Positions 38,148 to 46,690 of a DNA stretch of 64,000 nucleotides are shown here, piece after piece. The notes under the pieces were generated by a model. The model saw nothing but the letters and a program-made list of their open reading frames with translations, ran no database searches and was not told the DNA's origin. How positions within the stretch are numbered: the stretch's first letter is position 1; each line of letters begins with the position of its first letter. Source of the DNA: Bacteroidales bacterium (lineage in GTDB: Bacteria; Bacteroidota; Bacteroidia; Bacteroidales; F082); assembly GCA_030683155.1 (NCBI GenBank), contig JAUXMV010000108.1, positions 22,995 to 86,994 on the forward strand, read 5' to 3'. The translations under genes were made by a program, and so were the position numbers.

Positions 38148-38570
38148 TCTGATTTTTGTTAAAAGATTTATTTGTTTAGAGGGGATAAAAGTAATTCTAT
38201 GCATTGGTGACAGGAAATTTTTCAGACTGAAAGTGCTTTTTAAGCTGCTGAATCTGCATAAAGAAAGTGCGAAAGTACAAGCAGCCTGACCAACTCATAC
38301 ATTTTCGCACTTTGACTTGAAAAACGACCACTGAATTAAACGCTGAAAATATGGTTTTAAAGTTGAAAATTATTGATCTCCTCAGCTGAGATTTTATTGT
38401 TTGTCTTTCTTAACCGGTAATTTAGATTCTTGAGAACCATTAACAGAAGTATGAAAATCATAATCGTATAAACTAAATAGGTTCCAATGAATCTGTTTTA
38501 TATGCAATTAAGCATACAAATAAAAAATATCTCACCTGAAAATCTAGAACATCTATTCCCTGACATCACT
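38148..38570. other. Intergenic region with a paired inverted repeat
   Basis: About 420 bases without a gene. AAAGTGCGAAA (38264-38274) and TTTCGCACTTT (38313-38323) are perfect 11-bp inverted copies 38 bases apart, and a partial copy AAAGTGC occurs at 38230-38236. CTCAGCTGAG is a 10-bp palindrome further right. The region lies upstream of the leucine-rich-repeat gene and downstream of the nitroreductase gene, so the repeats could regulate the former. Confidence 0.5.
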
Positions 38571-39626
38571 TTATTCTTCCATGATATAAACCACTTCTTC
38601 AACCGCTTTTCTAGGTGAGTAAGGTAATGGGTCTGCAATACCCAACCTGAGCAGCAAAACAGGATACTCATCCTTTATTTGCAAGTCTTCCTGCATTTTA
38701 AGCGTCAGTTCGCTAACTTCGCAAGGTTGATTCAGGTAGGCATTGGCGATACCAAGTCTTGTGGCTTCGAGCAGAAAGCGTTGGAGTGTCATACCAAGTC
38801 TGACCCACTGTTCAGGATTGTTATCTTTCACCGTGAAAAGAACAAGCTGTGATGAAGAATCTATTTTTTCCATATCTGCTTTATTTTGCTTCTTGGGAGT
38901 GAGTTGTGATTTCACGATGGGCTTACCCAAAAAGGAAGGTAGGGCTGGTGTACCCATCACTTCGTAGGTCAGACCATTATTTAAAGAGTTTTTCTGCCAT
39001 TTGTTGAAGCGTATCCATGCAATGAGTTCGTTCTTAAAAGCCTCATCTTCCATTTGCATCTCATTGCCAAGGGCAACATATCCGCGCAAAATCTTAAAAT
39101 CTTCACTCTCTCTGCTAAAAAAGTGCAATGCAACGCCCGAATCGATTTCAACATTTTTCAGTTGCTCAAGAGTGTCTTCAGACAAATCATGTTCTTTATA
39201 TATGCTGCGATTGGTTTGTCTTTTATCTATCTGGTCAAAAAGTACACTTTTAGTTGTTTCGCCTTTCTCAAGGTTAACCCTGATGTAGGCATCACCTTTC
39301 AGTGCATCCCTTTTGATGCTGCAGACACTTCTGTAGCCAGCCTCAGCTGCAGTAAGCTGAAGGTTTTCTGCAGCGCAGCCCAGACTGATATAAAGCTCTC
39401 TGTTGCTGCCATCTACCACCGGCAAAGCCTGTCCGAAGTCAGGATGTATCTCAATTGCATCGGGCTTTAAAACAAAAATCCAGGGCTGTGTATTATGTCC
39501 TGAAGGGGCTTTGGCTGCATATTCCACCATCTTCAGCCACGCAGGATTTTGTGCGTTGCAGGGTTTCAATGTTGTGTTTGTGGTTATCATCGCTGTAAAT
39601 ATTATTGAGATAATTGAATTTTTCAT
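38571..39626 (-). CDS. Acg-like nitroreductase family protein
   Basis: A 351-residue protein of the Acg group: two tandem nitroreductase-like halves, the first with WLKMVEYAAKAPSGHNTQPW, the second with GMTLQRFLLEATRLGIANAY and a C-terminal LLRLGIADP. Acg of Mycobacterium tuberculosis binds FMN without activity, sequestering it; enzymatic activity here is unproven. The N-terminus (MKNSIISIIFTAMITTNTTL) is hydrophobic and may be a signal or a wrong start; a Met13 start is possible. The gene lies 28 bases after the small lipoprotein gene and is likely co-transcribed with it. Confidence 0.85.
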   Translation of the reverse strand: MKNSIISIIFTAMITTNTTLKPCNAQNPAWLKMVEYAAKAPSGHNTQPWIFVLKPDAIEIHPDFGQALPVVDGSNRELYISLGCAAENLQLTAAEAGYRSVCSIKRDALKGDAYIRVNLEKGETTKSVLFDQIDKRQTNRSIYKEHDLSEDTLEQLKNVEIDSGVALHFFSRESEDFKILRGYVALGNEMQMEDEAFKNELIAWIRFNKWQKNSLNNGLTYEVMGTPALPSFLGKPIVKSQLTPKKQNKADMEKIDSSSQLVLFTVKDNNPEQWVRLGMTLQRFLLEATRLGIANAYLNQPCEVSELTLKMQEDLQIKDEYPVLLLRLGIADPLPYSPRKAVEEVVYIMEE

Positions 39627-39654
39627 TGGATGTGTATAAGAATTTTTGTGCAGA

Positions 39655-40017
39655 TTAATTCAGTGCGTGAAGGCTGATAGCACCTCTCCCCTGCAGACTT
39701 TTGTAGCTCAGTTTCCAGCTTCCCTGAATCATTCTGTAAAACTCATTTATTTCATAGAAGCCCTGATCTTCAAAAACTTTGGCATATACTTCTACTCCGT
39801 CGGGATTGGTCAGCTTCACACTAAGAGCTCCTTCGCGGATTGTTATGGCACCTTTCAGAACGACAGGTGAATCATCGTTCACAGGCGTCAAAATACTCAG
39901 GCCGCTGCTATTGCTGCCAAAATTCATTTCAAAGCCTGTCTTTGTAATTGTGCTCTTGACGCATGAAAACAGCACAAAAGCAAAAAAGATATATCTGAAG
40001 ATTTTTCCCTGTAGCAT
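39655..40017 (-). CDS. Small lipoprotein, 120 aa
   Basis: Signal peptide with lipobox FVLFSC (Cys 19). The mature 100 residues look like a small beta-sandwich (SVKLTNPDGVEVYAKVF, SWKLSYKSLQGRGAISLHALN), with no known family. It precedes the Acg-like gene by 28 bases and follows the barrel gene by 98. Outer-membrane or periplasmic anchoring is inferred from the lipobox. Confidence 0.65.
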   Translation of the reverse strand: MLQGKIFRYIFFAFVLFSCVKSTITKTGFEMNFGSNSSGLSILTPVNDDSPVVLKGAITIREGALSVKLTNPDGVEVYAKVFEDQGFYEINEFYRMIQGSWKLSYKSLQGRGAISLHALN

Positions 40018-40115
40018 TTTATTGTCCTTTATTGTTGTTGGTATTTGGTTATAAGAAGCTGCCGGAGAGGTCTTTTCAATGCAAGCCTACCCTCGCCGGC
40101 AATAAAAATATTGTA

Positions 40116-40703
40116 TCAGAATCTTTTTATGACACCAAGACGTGCTGAAACATAGCGATGTTCAAGGTTTCTGTCGATACCTTCGAAAGCAACTTCCCGC
40201 TGCAGACTATTGAATTTTATGCCCGGCATAAGGCTCCAGTTTTTGCCAAGAGGCACATCGATGCCTGTAGCTAACTGAAATCCAAAACCATGACCGGTAT
40301 CAGCAATGATTTCTCCGTCAGTATTTTCAATCTCCAGATGACTGTATAAACCGCCTGCCCTCACATAAGCTGCAAGAGATGAGGCAGCTATTGCGCGTCT
40401 GAACTCCAGACCCAGCACATAACCTGTTTCTTCAAAATCGATGTCCTTACCTGCGAAGGATTCTTTTGATGCAAACTTGTTCCATCCCCATCCTGCATAC
40501 ACGCCCATTGAAGGCATAAAACGGTATGACAGCAGTCCTTCATAACCAAATCCAGGCTGCATGCGGGCATCTGCTACTTTTTGTGTAGCAAGTGATAAGC
40601 CACCATTGAATTCAAAACCAAATTTCTTTTCTGCATCCTGTGCCTGAGTATTTACTGACATCAATGTCATCATAGCTAACATTAAAATTACTTGTGTTTT
40701 CAT
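40116..40703 (-). CDS. Outer membrane beta-barrel protein, OmpA/OmpW-like, 195 aa
   Basis: Signal peptide to about residue 21 (MKTQVILMLAMMTLMSVNTQAQ). The mature part is an eight-stranded barrel: FEFNGGLSLATQ, YEGLLSYRFMPSMGVYAGWGW, TGYVLGLEFRRAIA, LAAYVRAGGLYSH, GFGFQLATGIDVPLG and the terminal strand YVSARLGVIKRF with Phe at the end. Small barrels like this often respond to envelope conditions. Its promoter is one of the best in the window: TAGCTTTG at 40750-40757 and three phased repeats at 40790-40844, so activator-controlled expression is likely. Confidence 0.8.
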   Translation of the reverse strand: MKTQVILMLAMMTLMSVNTQAQDAEKKFGFEFNGGLSLATQKVADARMQPGFGYEGLLSYRFMPSMGVYAGWGWNKFASKESFAGKDIDFEETGYVLGLEFRRAIAASSLAAYVRAGGLYSHLEIENTDGEIIADTGHGFGFQLATGIDVPLGKNWSLMPGIKFNSLQREVAFEGIDRNLEHRYVSARLGVIKRF

Positions 40704-40749
40704 TTTTTAATTTTTTTAAGGTGATAATCTTTTTTAATTTTTGATACTG

Positions 40750-40757
40750 CAAAGCTA
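40750..40757 (-). promoter_or_regulatory. -7 promoter box of the barrel gene
   Basis: On the minus strand TAGCTTTG matches TAnnTTTG exactly. The start point would be about 40744, giving a leader of about 40 bases. The expected -33 position shows only a weak TTTATT, which fits an activator-dependent promoter. Confidence 0.55.
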
Positions 40758-40789
40758 TGACCCACAGACTACTGAATAAAAATTAAACA

Positions 40790-40844
40790 GGCTGAAACTG
40801 TTGATTTATAAGCTGAAGCTGTTATATTCCGGCTTCAAACTGTT
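40790..40844 (-). promoter_or_regulatory. Three phased direct repeats upstream of the barrel gene
   Basis: On the minus strand the units are AACAGTTTCAGCC (40802-40790), AACAGCTTCAGCT (40823-40811) and AACAGTTTGAAGCC (40844-40831). Their starts are 21 bases apart, two helical turns. They lie at about -46 to -100 from the predicted start. LytTR regulators bind direct 9-bp repeats with this period and a related ACNGTT core. The regulator could be the LytTR protein encoded at 33283-34047. Confidence 0.55.
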
Positions 40845-40977
40845 CATCATTTTGAAGAATAAAACAAGTCAAATTAGGTGTTTGCTACAAAACACAAGTT
40901 TTATTTATCTCTAACTAATTGAATAATATTTATTTATGATTTTATCAGGATAAAATCTTCAAAAAACCAAAAAAAGA

Positions 40978-41008
40978 TTTGCTGTATTAAAAACTCGCCG
41001 TATATTTG
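40978..41008 (+). promoter_or_regulatory. tRNA-Val promoter
   Basis: TTTG (40978-40981) and TATATTTG (41001-41008) match both Bacteroidota promoter elements exactly with a 19-base spacer. The transcript start would be about 41014, some 11 bases before the mature tRNA. Confidence 0.8.
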
Positions 41009-41024
41009 CACACCCAAAAGCGAT

Positions 41025-41099
41025 GGGAGTTTAGCTCAGCTGGTTCAGAGCATCTGCCTTACAAGCAGAGGGTCGGGGGTTCGAATCCCTCAACTCCCA
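41025..41099 (+). tRNA. tRNA-Val (anticodon TAC)
   Basis: Cloverleaf by inspection: acceptor GGGAGTT pairs with AACTCCC, D-arm GCTC...GAGC, anticodon stem TCTGC...GCAGA with loop CTTACAA (anticodon TAC), and T-loop TTCGAAT. Discriminator A at 41099; the CCA end is not encoded. It has a perfect promoter and its own terminator. Confidence 0.97.
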
Positions 41100-41105
41100 C
41101 ACTAT

Positions 41106-41136
41106 AAAAGCATTGTACCAAAAGTACGATGTTTTT
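41106..41136 (+). terminator. Terminator of tRNA-Val
   Basis: AAAAGCATTGTAC (41106-41118) pairs with GTACGATGTTTTT (41124-41136) with two G-T wobbles around a CAAAA loop, followed by more T. Confidence 0.8.
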
Positions 41137-41165
41137 TTCTTTTAAACTTCTACCGACAAATTGAC

Positions 41166-41414
41166 TTGATGCCATATCTTTACACTTTGCAATCTGTTTT
41201 GTTTGATAAGTTTCATATCTGCTCCACCAAAGATTCGGCTGAGCAAAGACTTGAAAAACACCTCGCAAATCACAAAGGTCTCACTTCAAAAGCCAAAGAC
41301 TGGACGATTGTCCACCATAATATTTCCAACTTTTTGAAGATGCATATCTGCGCGAAAGAACGACCAAGGCTGCTAAGAATTATATTCTATAAAAATTCAT
41401 TGGCAACAATATAA
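41166..41414 (+). pseudogene. Frameshifted GIY-YIG nuclease-like gene
   Basis: The first 50 residues resemble small GIY-YIG proteins: PYLYTLQS corresponds to the YVYIL strand, KFHICSTKD to the YIGSTKD motif (the second Gly is Cys here), then RLEKHLANHKG. The match stops at about 41332. In another frame (41333-41392) FEDAYLRERTTKAAKNYIL ends in TAA and fits the next helix (EAYKRE-like). So a frameshift and probably an early stop have broken the gene. In Bacteroidota intact copies are often single genes near tRNA or rRNA genes. Confidence 0.7.
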
Positions 41415-41641
41415 CCCTGAAATTCTAATATATCGATCTGTTATAAAACAAATTGATAAATTTGGGGCGGCTATTGATGATCTTTGGATTGTAATATGTT
41501 GATATACAATAGCACAAAGATATTTATGTCGGAATTTTACTTAATCAATGGTAACACATGGACAAACCAAATCTTAATAAAGGCATTTCAGATGCTTGTA
41601 TCCAATTCCTGTTTCATTTTAATGCTCAAAACAAATCCATC

Positions 41642-43468
41642 ATGAAAACGATCAGATTCCTCACCTTTTTTATCCATTTTTCAATCATCGGAAGCCAGCT
41701 TTTGCTTGCTCAGGTGAAGCCTGTTTTTGAAAACGGAGAAGCCCAGATTTTGCCTCAATTAAAGGATTCCTCCTTATGGATTCGTCATGACCTTTGGGTG
41801 GAAACCGAGTTTGATACCGATGGAGATGGGAAACTGGATCGCATGCATGTGGGTGTGACACGTCCAAAGCAAACTGAAACAGAAGGCCTTAAACTTCCTG
41901 TGATCTATGCTACGAGTCCTTATTATGCCGGCACTGCAGATGATCTTCCCGGACTTTTTTGGGATGTGAAACATGAGTTAGGGGCGACTGCTCCACCACG
42001 AACGCATGTGGAGGTGCAGCGAATTGGAAAACGTCCTGTTATCTCCGATGATGAAATCATGCTTTGGGTTCCTCGCGGATATATTGTGGTTCATTCTTCT
42101 TCTCCGGGGACAGGCCTGTCACAGGGTTCACCTACAGTAGGAGGTGAAAATGAATCCCTTGCACCAAAGGCAGTCATCGAATGGCTGACAGGCAAAGACA
42201 ACGGCTACACCTCAGCCGATGGAAATGAAAAAGTAACTGCTTTTTGGTCTACCGGAAAAGTTGGAATGACAGGAACTTCCTACAACGGAACCCTGCCTTT
42301 GGCTGCTGCAACCACTGGTGTGAAAGGCCTTGAAGCCATCATTCCCATTGCGCCCAATACCTCTTATTATCACTATTACCGCTCCAATGGATTGGTTCGG
42401 TCGCCGGGAGGCTATCTGGGAGAAGACATCGATGTGCTATATGACTTTATCCACAGCGGTGATGAGTCCAAAAGACCTTACAACAACAAAACCGTCCGCG
42501 ATACAGAAATGGCGCAGGGAATGGATCGGGCCACAGGCGATTACAATGACTTCTGGGCCGGACGGGATTACCTCAACCAAATGGAGTCGATGAGCGCCGC
42601 ACTGCTGATGTCTCACGGATTTAATGACTGGAATGTGATGCCTGAACATAGCTATCGTATTTACAATGCAGCCCGTGCTAAAGGAATTCCTTCGATGATC
42701 TATTACCATCAATACGGACATGGTGGTCCCCCTCCCTTTTCCATGATGAACCGTTGGTTTACCCGTTATCTGCATGGGGTAGAAAACGACGTTGAAAAAG
42801 AACCGATGGCATGGATCGTGCGCGAGCAGGATGACCGTAGTAAACCCACTGCCTATGCAGACTTTCCCAACCCGGAAGCCTCTTCAGTAAGTTTTTTCCT
42901 CAAAGGTGCTGCTCCGGCTGCAGGTTCACTTGTTTTAGAAAAAGTCAATGCCGGTAAAAAGGAAACCTTGGTTGACAACTATTCCTTTTCCGGATCTGCA
43001 TTGGCTCAGGCCGACTATACTGAGCACAGGCTCATATATCTCAGTCCGGTGCTAAAAGAAGCGGTGCATATATCAGGAATTCCGCGCATTACGGTGAAAC
43101 TGGCTTCCAGTAAGCCAGCAGCCAACTTGTCGGTTTGGCTGGTTTCCCTTCCCTGGCGCGAAGGTCGCAATACCAAAATCACCGACAATATCATTACACG
43201 TGGCTGGGCCGATCCACAGAATCATGCCTCTCTCCGCGAATCAGAACCACTTGAGCCAGGAAAATTCTACGAAATAAGTTTCGATCTCCAGCCGGATGAT
43301 CAGATCATCCCGGCCGGTCAGCAGATTGGTTTGATGATCTTCTCCTCAGACAAGGAGTATACGATTTTGCCAAAACCCGGAACAGAACTGACCATCGATC
43401 TGGATGGCACTGTTTTGACACTTCCCATTGTTGGAGGGAAAAATGCGCTGGAAAAGGCCATAAAGTAA
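41642..43468 (+). CDS. S15 family peptidase (Xaa-Pro dipeptidyl-peptidase type)
   Basis: Secreted alpha/beta-hydrolase that probably releases Xaa-Pro dipeptides; the CocE/NonD family also contains esterases. The start is taken as ATG 41642, where a signal peptide begins (MKTIRFLTFFIHFSIIGSQLLLAQ). The catalytic residues are S213 in GTSYNG, D329 in GFNDWNV and H360 in YGHGG. The C-terminal 200 residues are the beta-sandwich PepX_C domain. It is a single gene with no obvious operon partner. The longer reading from 41558 would add 28 residues without a signal. Confidence 0.9.
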   Translation: MKTIRFLTFFIHFSIIGSQLLLAQVKPVFENGEAQILPQLKDSSLWIRHDLWVETEFDTDGDGKLDRMHVGVTRPKQTETEGLKLPVIYATSPYYAGTADDLPGLFWDVKHELGATAPPRTHVEVQRIGKRPVISDDEIMLWVPRGYIVVHSSSPGTGLSQGSPTVGGENESLAPKAVIEWLTGKDNGYTSADGNEKVTAFWSTGKVGMTGTSYNGTLPLAAATTGVKGLEAIIPIAPNTSYYHYYRSNGLVRSPGGYLGEDIDVLYDFIHSGDESKRPYNNKTVRDTEMAQGMDRATGDYNDFWAGRDYLNQMESMSAALLMSHGFNDWNVMPEHSYRIYNAARAKGIPSMIYYHQYGHGGPPPFSMMNRWFTRYLHGVENDVEKEPMAWIVREQDDRSKPTAYADFPNPEASSVSFFLKGAAPAAGSLVLEKVNAGKKETLVDNYSFSGSALAQADYTEHRLIYLSPVLKEAVHISGIPRITVKLASSKPAANLSVWLVSLPWREGRNTKITDNIITRGWADPQNHASLRESEPLEPGKFYEISFDLQPDDQIIPAGQQIGLMIFSSDKEYTILPKPGTELTIDLDGTVLTLPIVGGKNALEKAIK

Positions 43469-43769
43469 TGATGTGTTTCAAAAGCCGTTGCTTCTTTGCT
43501 TTTTTCGCTTTAAAGTTGATCAGTTTAAGAGTAAATTTATCGATTTGTTTTTGAATACTTATACAATTTTGGGTTTTCATTTTTGATTCAGAAATATGGA
43601 TAACTTACATATAAGGCAAGCTTACTACCATGGAATTTGCTGAACAGGGAATAGACCAAAAAGCCGTTACACCTCCTCAGGTTAACGACTCTTTTTTTTG
43701 GCTCTTCGGACATTAAGCTTAGCGTTACAGCTTATTCTATAATTCAGTCTTAAATTATGATAGATGATC
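43469..43769. other. Intergenic region between convergent genes
   Basis: About 300 bases between the S15 peptidase gene and the minus-strand secreted protein gene. Short A+T tracts and a T8 run at about 43692 occur. I see no reliable hairpin with T-tract and no gene longer than about 25 codons. Confidence 0.5.
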
Positions 43770-44444
43770 CTATTTACATTTTTCAGCAACTTTCTTAAAA
43801 TCTAAACTCAAAAACACATCAAGCAATTGTTTTGTATGATATTGCGCTTCATCGTATGAAAAGGTTCCGTTAAAGATTAGCGATATTTCCTCGTTGGAAA
43901 CTGCTTCATCTGCTATGGCTGTCAAATAAATATCTGTATATTGATATTCATTTGGCTGTTGATCAAAGATCTCATTGACAGCACCTTTTGCAAAACCTTT
44001 ACATTTATATTTTATAAAATAATAGTAATAATATGACTGTGAACTATTACCATTAATCAATTCTGTGCAACTCAGAAACTCTTTATCGTGAGTGTTTAAA
44101 AGTCCATCATGTATATGCTCTGTTGTCAATTTATGATTGTCAATTGTTACTTTATCAAAAGCAACTTTTCTTAGGTTTACAGCATCTGAAGCGGGAATAT
44201 TTGCTTTACTAAAATATTCATAACTAAGAGTAATATATGCTGAGTCTCCGCCAAAGCAATTATTATTCTGAAGTATTGAAAATACGACAACTCCCTTTGC
44301 AGATTTTTCATCATCTGAGGTAATAACGCTGGCAATAGTATAATCTCTTGGAATGCTCTTAACGATCGCTTCAGGCAAAACACCCTGTGCTTTTAAGGAT
44401 ACACCATAAGACAGGACAATCATTACAAATATCATTCTATTCAT
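43770..44444 (-). CDS. Secreted protein of unknown function, 224 aa
   Basis: Signal peptide MNRMIFVMIVLSYGVSLKA, then AQGVLPEAIVKSIPRDYTI. The mature part has two or three Cys and ends LDVFLSLDFKKVAEKCK. The start of the mature protein resembles that of the third gene of this operon (LPPALKSVIPDKYKI), and both end in a LxxxNF/DF helix; the two are probably distant paralogues on either side of the OmpA-family gene. It follows the OmpA-family gene by 21 bases. Function unknown. Confidence 0.65.
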   Translation of the reverse strand: MNRMIFVMIVLSYGVSLKAQGVLPEAIVKSIPRDYTIASVITSDDEKSAKGVVVFSILQNNNCFGGDSAYITLSYEYFSKANIPASDAVNLRKVAFDKVTIDNHKLTTEHIHDGLLNTHDKEFLSCTELINGNSSQSYYYYYFIKYKCKGFAKGAVNEIFDQQPNEYQYTDIYLTAIADEAVSNEEISLIFNGTFSYDEAQYHTKQLLDVFLSLDFKKVAEKCK

Positions 44445-44465
44445 ATAGACTCCATTTAAGTTAAA

Positions 44466-45569
44466 CTATTGTTTTATAAATTCAACTCTTCTGTTTTTTG
44501 CTTTGTTTTCTGCGGAATTATTTTCTGCTATTGGTTCGGTCTCCCCTTTACCATCGGAAGTGATACGGCTTGCATCTATTTTAAATTCAGTCATTAAAAC
44601 TTTCTTGACATTTTCGGCTCTGCGCTTCGATAAATCAAGGTTCATTTTATTATCGCCATCACTATCGGTATGCCCAACAATTAAAACTTTGAGTGAAGTA
44701 TTATCAGTTAAAATAGCTGCCATTTCTTTTATTGCTCCATAGGATTGTGGTTTAACAATATCTTTGCCCGAGTCGAAATATATACCATAAGAAACTAATT
44801 TGCCATCAGTCAAAAACTTGCTTCTTGCATCTTCGGTAGCATCGGCTACTCTAAAATTTGTGATTAGAATTTTGCAAACGTCTTGTGTTCCGAATCGAAT
44901 CTGACCCACCTTCGCCCCTGATGAAAATGCGCGCTGAATATCAAATACTTTCACATTGTCGATATACAATCGTAATCGCGTTTTTTGTACCCAAATGCAG
45001 AGTTTTGACACTTTATCTATCTTAAATAATCCTTCCGGTTTAGTATATCTTCCTGTAATCCCCCCAATTTCATCGCTATTATTGTAAACTCTGTAATCAT
45101 GATCTTCCTGAAAATCATTTTCTTTGTCAAAATAACCTAAGTTTAACTCAATACCGCTCTTTCCCGGCACATACATTCCTGGATATAAATCGTTTTTTTC
45201 AGGATCGAACAATGTTAAAAACACCTGACAGGGAGCGAAATCATTTCTTTTAACAATAACATCCATTTCTATGGTGAAATTTTCGGGAACATTCAGTCCC
45301 TCATTGAGATAGAAAAGTCCGTCATTATTCATCATAAACCAGCGTTCGGAACTGTTGTCTATTGTTACAATTTCACCCGATCCATTGGTTTGCCACATCA
45401 CAGGAAAATCACCGATACTGCCGGAACTGAAATTATCGAAAAACAGCACCTTGTTTCCGGCAACAAAGTCGTAATTTGAGTATGTTTTAAAGTCGTTGGT
45501 TTGAGCACCTAACGATGATGCAAATGTAATAATTACAATTGCAGTTACTAATTTTTTCATTATGTTCAT
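44466..45569 (-). CDS. OmpA-family protein with N-terminal lectin-like domain
   Basis: An envelope protein of 367 residues. Signal peptide to about 22 (MNIMKKLVTAIVIITFASSLG). Residues about 35-240 look like a concanavalin-like or DUF1080-like beta-sandwich (FFDNFSSGSIGDFPVMW, LCIWVQKTRLRLYIDNVKVF, IRFGTQDV). The C-terminus (about 255-367) is an OmpA domain with VGHTDSDGDNKMNLDLSKRR and the C-terminal NRRVEF motif, which binds peptidoglycan. The middle gene of a three-gene operon between two small secreted paralogues. It may tether a surface complex to the cell wall; substrate unknown. Confidence 0.85.
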   Translation of the reverse strand: MNIMKKLVTAIVIITFASSLGAQTNDFKTYSNYDFVAGNKVLFFDNFSSGSIGDFPVMWQTNGSGEIVTIDNSSERWFMMNNDGLFYLNEGLNVPENFTIEMDVIVKRNDFAPCQVFLTLFDPEKNDLYPGMYVPGKSGIELNLGYFDKENDFQEDHDYRVYNNSDEIGGITGRYTKPEGLFKIDKVSKLCIWVQKTRLRLYIDNVKVFDIQRAFSSGAKVGQIRFGTQDVCKILITNFRVADATEDARSKFLTDGKLVSYGIYFDSGKDIVKPQSYGAIKEMAAILTDNTSLKVLIVGHTDSDGDNKMNLDLSKRRAENVKKVLMTEFKIDASRITSDGKGETEPIAENNSAENKAKNRRVEFIKQ

Positions 45570-45590
45570 TTCTTCTCCCTTTTTGAAAAT

Positions 45591-46187
45591 TTATAAATTT
45601 TGAAAATTAATATTCTCTAAAATGCCATACAGTTCATTTACAACGGAAATTGCTTCTGAAGCATCAATATTGCCATTTACACCAATGCTAATTCTTGTAG
45701 AATGATTCCCAAACATGGTTGAAAGAGAAACTCCCTGATAAATATTGTGTTGAGCCTGAATACATTGGTGCGCCCAGGTATAATAGGCACCGCGTCCTCT
45801 GGGTAAATCAATAATTTTTGTTTCCGAATATTCTGTTATCGCATCCAATGCATCAATTTGAGGCCTATGTGATTCTTTTGTTGGTAAATAATTCGAAAAT
45901 GGCACCATATCCTCCTGCATTTTGGCAAAATCTTTATTGCCGATAGAATTAATACCGATATCAATGCGAGAAGGATCTTTCAAATTATCATCACAACCGT
46001 ATTTCGACGGAAATTCTAATGAAATGTCAATATTAACAATGAAATCTGCTTTATGATAAAGCTCATAAGTGATTTTATACTTATCCGGTATTACGCTTTT
46101 CAATGCAGGAGGCAGTTGATTTTGTGCTGTTATAACTGCTTGGCTCAAAATAAAAATAATTGCCAGAATAAGCGTGTTTTTTTTCAT
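45591..46187 (-). CDS. Secreted protein of unknown function, 198 aa
   Basis: Signal peptide MKKNTLILAIIFILSQAVITA, mature NQLPPALKSVIPDKYKI. The C-terminus ends SVVNELYGILENINFQNL. Residues about 60-150 contain scattered Cys (GCDD, HQCIQ). It resembles the third gene of the operon in its mature N-terminus and C-terminal helix. It is the first gene of the operon and lies 21 bases before the OmpA-family gene. Function unknown. Confidence 0.65.
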   Translation of the reverse strand: MKKNTLILAIIFILSQAVITAQNQLPPALKSVIPDKYKITYELYHKADFIVNIDISLEFPSKYGCDDNLKDPSRIDIGINSIGNKDFAKMQEDMVPFSNYLPTKESHRPQIDALDAITEYSETKIIDLPRGRGAYYTWAHQCIQAQHNIYQGVSLSTMFGNHSTRISIGVNGNIDASEAISVVNELYGILENINFQNL

Positions 46188-46507
46188 ATTTACAGAGCAT
46201 TTGTTTGGTTTTTATAAAATTGGTTATTAACAGTGTATCTCTATGTAATAGCAGCAATTTTCAGACTATCTGTGATCCCAAAATAATCTGAACAACTACA
46301 ATATAGCGTGATAAAAATCAACCTTCCCTTTTTTGATGGAATTGTTACTAAAGAAAAAAGTTGGGCAACTGTCATCTCGTTGTTTTTTAATTATTTAGTT
46401 CAAAGGTAAAAACAATTTATACAAATCCAACAAATCTATGAGACTTTTTCATGCTTCTGCAGTGCAGTAATGCAATAAGACAAATGCTGATGAATAGGGA
46501 TTTGAAG

Positions 46508-46551
46508 GTTTGTAAAGATGTGATTGTTGAGAAAGTTGAGAAAGTTGAGGG
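46508..46551. repeat. Micro-repeat, left flank of the leucine-rich-repeat gene
   Basis: GGTTTGTAAAGATG, then TTGAGAAAG TTGAGAAAG TTGAGGG. The same words occur in reverse complement at 48005-48032 beyond the gene. Confidence 0.5.
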
Positions 46552-46644
46552 TTAAAGATCATAAAACATGCTAAAAAGGCGTTTTACAGGGAGAAACATA
46601 ATTATTCTGTTGTCAACTATCTCAAAAAATAATGCCAGTGCAAT

Positions 46645-46671
46645 TTTGAACTAAAAACTTAGTTATATTTG
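46645..46671 (+). promoter_or_regulatory. Candidate promoter of the leucine-rich-repeat gene
   Basis: TATATTTG (46664-46671) matches the -7 consensus and TTTG (46645-46648) could be the -33, although the 15-base spacing is short. The ATG lies 19 bases past the -7 box. Confidence 0.4.
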
Positions 46672-46690
46672 CAGACAAATATTTAAAACA

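Larger units (their letters stand above)
46188..46690. other. Intergenic region before the leucine-rich-repeat gene
   Basis: About 500 bases with no gene of believable length. Micro-repeats occur at 46508-46551 and a candidate promoter at 46645-46671. The left part is A+T-rich without a visible terminator. Confidence 0.5.

Noticed and set aside
41059..41268. Minus-strand open frame antisense to tRNA-Val, ending in VEGFEPPTLCL
   Set aside because: This peptide is the familiar artefact of translating the complement of a tRNA gene. It has no independent support.
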